In this document: piece by piece, positions 63,087 to 64,000 of the stretch
Layout: every line of letters begins with the position of its first letter
How positions within the stretch are numbered: position 1 is the stretch's first letter
Assembly: GCF_004355185.1 (NCBI RefSeq)
Contig: NZ_CP037922.1
Location: forward strand, 3,132,001-3,196,000
DNA from: Hymenobacter radiodurans
GTDB lineage: Bacteria > Bacteroidota > Bacteroidia > Cytophagales > Hymenobacteraceae
DNA: 64,000 nt
Reading direction: 5' to 3'
Notes under the pieces: model-generated
What the model saw: only the letters and a program-made list of their open reading frames with translations
What the model was told of the DNA's origin: nothing
Database searches by the model: none
Program-made: the position numbers and the translations under genes

Positions 63087-64000
63087 CTACTCTACCACCC
63101 GCTTTTCTGCGTTTCTCAGATACTGCTCATCTATCACGGCGCCCAGGCCCGGCACATTCGGCACCTCAATAACGCCTTGGGCCCGATAACGAATTCCGCC
63201 CACCACGGGGTCCTCGGTGTACATCAGCGGGGTGTCGAAGTCGCAGTGGCGGATGGCATCGTGGGTGAGAGCCAGGTGCGCGGCGGCCGTCATGCCCAGG
63301 CGCGACTCCATAAAGCCCCCCACTTGCAGGGTCATGCTGGCGGCGGCGCCCAAATCGACGATTTTCTTGGCCCGATGCAGTCCCGACGATTTGCCCAGCT
63401 TAATGTTGAACTGCGGGCAGGCGCGCAGCTGAATCAGGCGCGCCGCGTCGTGCTCATCGCCGCAGCTTTCATCGGCCATAATCGGAATGGGCGACGCCGC
63501 CGACACCGTAGCCAGGTCCATAAACAGGTGGCGGGCAATGGGCTCTTCACAATGCGCAATACGATAAGGCGCGAGCGCCTGCAACACGGCAATGGCCGCC
63601 TCAGCCGTCTGCCAGCCCTGATTAGCGTCGATGCTCAGCGGATGATTGGGCCCAATGCCCTGCCGAATGGCCCGAATGCGCGCTACATCGGCCTCTAACG
63701 TTTCCCCCAGCTTTACTTTAATGAACGGAAAGCCCTGCTGCTGAAACCGGATGGCGTCGGCCTGCATTTTGGCGGGCGGCCCTAAGCTCACCGTCATGTC
63801 GGTAGTGAGAACTTTATCAGATTTGCCCCCAGAAAAGCGTAGAGTGGTAGGCCAGCCTGCTGGGCGGCTATGTCGTGCAGGGCTATATCAAACGCACTTT
63901 TGATGCTGCTATTGGCGTAGATGATGCGGTTCATGATAGCCAGGCACCCGGCAATGTCCAGCGCATCGTGCCCGTGCAGGCCGCGCGCCAGGTATTGCGC
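63087..64000 (-). CDS. Dipeptide epimerase (enolase superfamily), partial, one frameshift
   Basis: The C-terminal ~300 residues of an L-Ala-D/L-Glu epimerase-like enzyme; the N-terminus is beyond base 64000. Catalytic and metal-binding residues: KVK (FPFIKVKLGE), Asp in SIDANQGW, Glu in HCEEPIA, Asp in MADESCGD, Lys in NIKLGKSSG, and the substrate-specific D-x-D in HCDFDTPLMY. The frame breaks at the C5 run 63826-63830; one base joins LYAFLGGKSDK to VLTTDMTVSLG. It racemises the second residue of dipeptides such as those from peptidoglycan turnover; other dipeptides are possible. Confidence 0.8.

Noticed and set aside
1..64000. TGGGGGGC word as a strand-biased replication or segregation motif (KOPS-like)
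   Set aside because: Both orientations are almost equally common along the window (about 30 to 23), so there is no local strand polarity of the kind KOPS shows; a Chi-like or other role remains open.

Overview
The window looks like a chromosomal segment of a Hymenobacter-like member of the Bacteroidota (Cytophagales). The evidence is a mostly 55-65% GC sequence, a type IX secretion C-terminal domain, a GLPGLI protein beside a TonB-type outer-membrane protein, carbohydrate enzymes typical of the phylum, LytS/LytTR and TPR-type sensor kinases, and few Shine-Dalgarno sequences. No tRNA, rRNA, CRISPR array, transposase gene or replication origin was seen.

Layout. 1-4.2 kb, minus strand: a pectin/rhamnogalacturonan cluster (CE4-type deacetylase, PL22 oligogalacturonate lyase, GH105 unsaturated hydrolase, GH106 rhamnosidase). 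4.4-7.7 kb: a stand-alone H-NOX haem sensor, an SGNH lipoprotein and a YfbK-like VWA lipoprotein. 8.3-11.8 kb: an MmeI-like type IIL restriction-modification enzyme whose specificity region is AT-rich, followed by two small unknown genes and a TPR histidine kinase. 15-22.6 kb: methyltransferase, exported superoxide dismutase, PLP enzyme, divergent qorB/HxlR pair and penicillin-acylase-family protein. 22.7-33.7 kb: GH3 lipoprotein, two SDR enzymes, dlgD-like reductase, fused trehalose synthase/phosphatase and a LacI regulator. 34-43 kb: two sister histidine kinases, a T9SS beta-propeller protein and an OmpR-type two-component pair. 43-52 kb: GLPGLI/TonB-barrel pair, GNAT, abgB-like peptidase, two Lys-rich membrane miniproteins and a serine hydrolase. 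52-64 kb: LytS/LytTR pair, flavin monooxygenase, an AT-rich two-gene insert, DUF885 peptidase, DUF559 protein, alpha/beta hydrolase and an enolase-superfamily epimerase that leaves the right edge.

Two sequence-level themes stand out. First, the word TGGGGGGC (reverse GCCCCCCA), flanked on its C side by an A/T-rich stretch, occurs about 50 times in 64 kb. It is found in unrelated genes, in several frames and on both strands, and also in terminators. Second, nine otherwise intact genes carry ten single-base frameshifts. Each is repaired by adding one base, in seven cases by restoring a G5/C5 run to the G6/C6 of that same word. This most simply means homopolymer under-calling in the assembly, although slippage or phase variation cannot be excluded from sequence alone. 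In addition, several families of intergenic inverted repeats sit just downstream of genes, including a ~210-bp terminator-bearing element present in two copies.
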